Shown here: positions 59,984 to 64,000 of the stretch, in pieces
How the letters are laid out: each line of letters opens with the position of its first letter
Position numbering within the stretch: position 1 is the stretch's first letter
Assembly: GCA_003263775.1 (NCBI GenBank)
Contig: JYJJ01000034.1
Location: forward strand, 62,001-126,000
Length of the DNA stretch: 64,000 bases
Source: Vibrio maritimus
GTDB taxonomy: Bacteria; Pseudomonadota; Gammaproteobacteria; Enterobacterales; Vibrionaceae
Direction: 5' to 3'
The notes under the pieces: generated by a model
Seen by the model: only the letters and a program-made list of their open reading frames with translations
The model's database searches: none
Told to the model about the DNA's origin: nothing
Program-made: the position numbers and the translations under genes

Positions 59984-61945
59984 ATGACGCAACATCAATC
60001 TAGCCCTTATCCGCTGGGTGCAACACTGGATGAAGCCGGTTGTAACTTTGCTATTCATGCACCCGATTGTGAGGCTATTTATCTCGCTCTCTATGATGAC
60101 AACAACAAACAAGAGTTGTTCCCACTTTTTAACAATTATGCCGGAATCAAGCATATTCACCTTAGCGGCATAAAAGCCGGGCAACGTTATGGTTTTGTCA
60201 TAGAATCGTGCGAAGAACGTCAGTACATCGCTGATCCCTACGCAAAAGCATTAGACAAAGCACTGCATTACGTCCCACCGTTTTCAGCCGAAAAAAGTTT
60301 CGAACTACCAACTTGCGTGGTCGTCGATGATACCTTTGACTGGCAACAAGTAAAATCACCCAACATTCCTCGTGAAGAAATGGTGTTGTTTGAAACGCAT
60401 GTCAAAGGAGTTTCTAAGCTCAACCCGCAAGTACCGGCTTCAGAGCGTGGCACCTATCTTGGATTAGTCAGTGATGCCATGCTCGCTTTCTACAAAGAGC
60501 AAAACATCAATACTCTGCAGCTACTGCCGATTGCCGCTTGTATGCACGAGCCTCATCTTCTACAAATGGATAAGGTGAACTATTGGGGTTACAACCCTTA
60601 TGTGTTTATGGCACCCGATCCACGCTATGCCCGCCAAGATGCAGTAGAAGAGCTCAAAACAACCATTCGTGAACTGCACAGAGCAGGTATCGAAGTGATT
60701 CTTGATGTGGTCTACAACCACACAGCTGAAGGTGGCGATCAAGGTCCAGTCTTTAACTTAAAAGCTCTAGACTCCAAGTTCTATCTTCGTCATGGCGAGT
60801 ACTTCGCGAACTACACTGGTTGTGGCAACACCGTCGATCTCAACTACCAGCCTGCTCTTAACTTGGTCATGGATACACTTCGTTATTGGGTACAAGAGTT
60901 CAAAGTCGATGGATTCCGCTTTGATTTGGCGGCCACATTAGGTCGAAACGGTGATCACTTTAATCGTGAAGCAGCCTTTTTCCGCGCAGTGGCGCAGGAT
61001 CCTATCCTCAAGATGACCAAATTGATTGCCGAGCCTTGGGATATCGGGCCAAACGGCTATCAAGTCGGAAACTTCCCATTTGGTTGGAATGAATGTAATG
61101 ACCGCTTGCGTGATATCACACGTAGCTTCTGGCGTGGCGATCAAGGTTACTTAAAAGAGTTCGCGACTCGTATCATGGGCTCCCGCGATTTGTATAGCGC
61201 TGCCAATTGGCCATATAAGCTGACCGTTAACTACATCACCTACCACGACGGGTTCACCATGCAAGATCTTGTCTCGTACAAGCATAAGCACAACGAAGCC
61301 AACGGTGAAAACAACCGTGACGGCCACGGTGACAATCGCTCAAACAACTATGGCGTAGAAGGCGAAACGGACAACCCTGTTGTACTCGCTACTCGTGAGA
61401 AGCAAAAGCGCAATTTCATGGCGACTTTGCTGTTTTCGTTTGGTATCCCGCACATTCTTACTGCGGATGTGCTATCGCATACCCAACAAGGCAACAACAA
61501 CGCCTACTGTCAAGACAACGAAATAAGTTGGCTCAATTGGGAGACCAGTGAAGCTAAACTGCATTTCAAACAGTGGCTATCTGAAATGCTGGCAGCGCGC
61601 CAAGAATATATGGTGCCGTTCATCCGCGCCTTTAGCGGTGAAAAGCGCAACGAGAACCGCATTTTTTGGAGTCGCGTCGACGGCAAATTAATGAGCATGG
61701 AAGATTGGAACCGACTAAGTAGTGTCGCTCTACACATCGGTATTGGTGAAGAGGGTGACGAACTGGTCTACCTCATCAACCAAACCAAAGCTCCGGCTCG
61801 TTTCACTTTGCCCAATGACCGCAATCAAGTTTGGAAAACCATCTGTGATACCCATATTTCAGATGCCGAAGTCGGTCATGCCGAAGGTGAAATCTTGCAA
61901 GCGCCTATGTCGATGGCCATTTTGCATTACTCCGCTCAGTCTTAA
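59984..61945 (+). CDS. glgX: Glycogen debranching enzyme GlgX (GH13)
   Basis: 653 residues, usual for GlgX. An N-terminal CBM48 (about 1-90: YPLGATLDEAGCNFAIHAPD) is followed by the GH13 barrel with DVVYNHTAEG, the nucleophile region GFRFDLAATLGRNGDHF, the acid/base Glu in LIAEPWDIGPNGYQVG and the transition-state Asp in NYITYHDGFTMQD. It removes alpha-1,6 branches of glycogen or of imported maltodextrins. Divergent from lamB and next to MalT-like boxes, so probably in the maltodextrin regulon. Confidence 0.92.
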   Translation: MTQHQSSPYPLGATLDEAGCNFAIHAPDCEAIYLALYDDNNKQELFPLFNNYAGIKHIHLSGIKAGQRYGFVIESCEERQYIADPYAKALDKALHYVPPFSAEKSFELPTCVVVDDTFDWQQVKSPNIPREEMVLFETHVKGVSKLNPQVPASERGTYLGLVSDAMLAFYKEQNINTLQLLPIAACMHEPHLLQMDKVNYWGYNPYVFMAPDPRYARQDAVEELKTTIRELHRAGIEVILDVVYNHTAEGGDQGPVFNLKALDSKFYLRHGEYFANYTGCGNTVDLNYQPALNLVMDTLRYWVQEFKVDGFRFDLAATLGRNGDHFNREAAFFRAVAQDPILKMTKLIAEPWDIGPNGYQVGNFPFGWNECNDRLRDITRSFWRGDQGYLKEFATRIMGSRDLYSAANWPYKLTVNYITYHDGFTMQDLVSYKHKHNEANGENNRDGHGDNRSNNYGVEGETDNPVVLATREKQKRNFMATLLFSFGIPHILTADVLSHTQQGNNNAYCQDNEISWLNWETSEAKLHFKQWLSEMLAARQEYMVPFIRAFSGEKRNENRIFWSRVDGKLMSMEDWNRLSSVALHIGIGEEGDELVYLINQTKAPARFTLPNDRNQVWKTICDTHISDAEVGHAEGEILQAPMSMAILHYSAQS

Positions 61946-61985
61946 CTGACGACATCACCACTGGATTGATCACTATTCACCCATA

Positions 61986-62013
61986 AAGAGCTCACTTGTT
62001 GAGCTCTTTTTTA
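61986..62013 (+). terminator. Terminator after glgX
   Basis: A 9-bp stem (AAGAGCTCA / TGAGCTCTT) with a 5-nt loop followed by six T. Confidence 0.85.
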
Positions 62014-62112
62014 TTTGAATTGATCTGAGTTATTGATAAACCAATTAAACCTTTCAAAGCTATCCATAATCAGTGATAGTAATGATGTAGTGTTCAATTT
62101 GTTTTATATGTT

Positions 62113-63887
62113 ATGTCGTTACCTAAGCTGTTGCTCCGCCTGTTTAAACCGCTCACTTTTGTATTAATTGCAGTGCTCATTTACCTCTCATATCAGCACT
62201 ATCTGCGCTCTCAATCGCTGGCTAAATCTCAATCTCAAGATAATGTAAAAGTGGCGACGGCCTTAATCTGGTCGCAAATCGAAGCGACTTTTGCAAAGGT
62301 AGATCTGTTACAACAACAAGTCGGCACAGCTAACTTTGCGCCTCTTGCCAATCAAATACTTGCCAACAGTTATTTGTACAAAAGCGTTGCGGTTTATGAC
62401 CGACAAGCGGATCAATACGCGAATTTTAATGATGATCAACTCACTGCGAACAGCAAACGTAATATTGAGTGGCATACTTTTGATGGGTTTACCAGACAAT
62501 ACGCCGTCTCAACTTTATATCAAAAATCCGATGGGATTTGGGTGTTTGCCATCAAGCAGGTTCAGTATCACAGTCCAATCGAAGTGTGGTTTGAAGTGGA
62601 TGTCCAGCACACCACGCAATATCTATCAAATCTAAAAACACTGAATAACGGCTATGTTTTTGTTATTGACAGTATGACGGGGAAACTAGTATTCCATCCC
62701 AACCCAAACCGCATTGGTACCTCTTCGATTAGCTATCAAGGTGGTTTAAAAGAGCAAATTGATGCCGGGAGAACGCGTGGCAGCTATGACTACTTTTATA
62801 ATGGCGAGCTAAAGAAAAGCGTTTTCGATGCCCGAAACCCAATCGGTTGGGTCGTCGTGTCCGGTACCAGTCAAACTGATATCCTGTTTACGTCTTACCA
62901 AATTTCTCTAACGGCCATTGTTGTTTTCGCACTGCTGTTTTTAATTATATCGGTCAACTACATCACCTTTCAGTTGAACCAAGGATTATCCCAGCTGACT
63001 CTGGCAACAAACATGGCTGCCTTTAAGCAAGATTTAAAACATATCTTTGATCGTTTTACCTACCACGGTGGGGTTCAGTTTTGCTTGTATGATGAAGAGG
63101 CAAACCAGTTCAATACCATCGATTATCACGCAATACCAAAGCCAGCTATCAACTCGACAAGTTGCCGGCGTATTTTAAGTCCCGTGGCATTAACTATCTT
63201 TACAGTAACGAGTACGATCCTCTTGCTAAGCAACTTCAGATAAACGGACGACATTACGCCCTTCCCCTCTATCACCACGATAGCTTGATAGGGATTATTT
63301 ATGTCAAAAGTGTTTTCTATGCTTTCGAAGGGCTCATGCGCGCTATACGTGATTTTTCTGAAGTAGCATTAGCAAACCTATTACTAAGTAAGCAAGTGGC
63401 GATGAACGACCCTCTTACTGGTCTAGAAAACGAGCGTCATTTACGCCAAGAGCTGACGAAGGCGAACGATAGTGAGTCACTATTTTATGCGGTGATCGAC
63501 GTGTGTGGCTTAACCGCACTCAATGACCGTTATGGCAGCGACATTGGTGATAAAGCGATCAAACATGTTGCTGACGTTATAAAAAGAAGCTTCCCGAAAC
63601 CTCAATCGCGCTGTCTTGCTCGTACCAACAATGGTCATTTTGGCTTGCTGTTTAGTGCCAATGATCCAGAAGATGCGCAAAAGCAACTCGAATGGTTAAG
63701 GCAGCTTGTCGAAAAAAGCCCATTGGTTAATGTTCAAGATAGCATCATCAGTACCATCTCTATAGGAGCGACCCCCTTAGAGGGATCGGCGGATGGTACG
63801 CTCAGTCGCGGGCTAAAAAATCTTCAGCAAGCAAAACTTCAAGGGAGAAACTTAGTGTATCTTTATCCAAACGAGCTTAGAGCTTAA
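62113..63887 (+). CDS. Membrane sensor protein with degenerate GGDEF domain (one frame shift)
   Basis: About 591 residues after repair. A membrane segment (about 10-30), a periplasmic sensor of dCache type (about 35-270), a second segment (about 265-285), a cytoplasmic linker with a GAF-like part, and a GGDEF-type domain (about 430-590). The normal GGDEF at the active site is NNGHF (63627-63641), and the metal-binding Asp pair is reduced to VIDVCG. Diguanylate cyclase activity is therefore not expected; it may bind ligand or a partner. The frame breaks near 63143 (CCAGC|TATC); one base restores AYQLDKLPAYFK. Not linked to the glgX operon. Confidence 0.78.
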
Positions 63888-63900
63888 ATCCATCAGCCAC

Positions 63901-63932
63901 AAAAAACCTCGCCATTGAACGCGAGGTTTTTT
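63901..63932. terminator. Strong terminator after the GGDEF-like gene
   Basis: An 11-bp stem (AAAAAACCTCG / CGAGGTTTTTT) with a 10-nt loop; T-run on the right. The remaining 68 bp of the window hold nothing I can recognise. Confidence 0.9.
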
Positions 63933-64000
63933 GTTTCTTCTGAGTCAGTTACCTAAGCTCTACGCTTAAAAAACGCCCAGCATTTCACAAAGATATTTAG

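Noticed and set aside
1..64000. CRISPR arrays, tRNA genes, rRNA genes and insertion sequences
   Set aside because: No regular repeat-spacer pattern, cloverleaf or transposase frame was found on either strand.

Overview
The window looks like a chromosomal segment of a Vibrio or close relative, probably the second chromosome, which usually carries this kind of carbon-source gene set. Support comes from protein families typical of vibrios (TraF-like outer-membrane protein, KdgM porin, LamB/MalM pairs, a bactofilin next to an M23 peptidase), moderate GC and densely packed operons. I found no rRNA, tRNA, insertion sequence, integrase or CRISPR array.

Layout. 1-3.6 kb: a cut membrane-anchored protein, a YjiH-type membrane protein and a TraF-like outer-membrane protein. 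3.7-11.6 kb: a sucrose module (glycoporin-like porin, sucrose-6-phosphate hydrolase, sucrose PTS permease, a GntR and a LacI regulator, fructokinase). 11.7-19.8 kb: a 2OG-Fe oxygenase, a Crp/Fnr-like regulator with two unknown genes, a secreted subtilase, an orphan napGH pair behind an FNR-like box, and a bactofilin overlapped by an M23 endopeptidase. 20-25 kb: an oxidoreductase, an HlyD/ABC/ABC-2 exporter and a LysR regulator. 25-46.8 kb: a large myo-inositol catabolic locus with mmsA/iolA, two IolC kinases (one fused to a DUF2090 aldolase), two IolB, iolD, iolE, iolG plus a second Gfo/Idh gene, iolJ, a TIM-barrel isomerase, an ABC importer, an MFS transporter and two RpiR regulators. A 16-bp palindrome, TGAAA-N6-TTTCA, recurs at its promoters. 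46.9-52.2 kb: LysR, a TSUP transporter, a TIM-barrel protein and a thiolase/CoA-transferase operon (atoB-atoD-atoA type). 52.3-64 kb: a KdgM porin, a Sel1-repeat protein, two tandem lamB-malM cassettes, glgX and a membrane GGDEF-like protein that has lost its GGDEF motif.

The genes suggest a sugar and polyol scavenger: porins let sucrose, maltodextrins or oligogalacturonides into the periplasm, PTS, ABC and MFS systems import them, and cytoplasmic pathways feed glycolysis, acetyl-CoA and TCA metabolism. Predicted CRP, FNR, GntR, LacI, RpiR and MalT sites fit this.

Caution: twenty otherwise normal genes are broken by 27 frame shifts, and every one is repaired by adding one base. Many, not all, lie in short homopolymers. 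This looks like an assembly or sequencing error (undercalled bases) rather than gene decay, so I annotate these genes as full-length CDS with frame shifts and give approximate break points.
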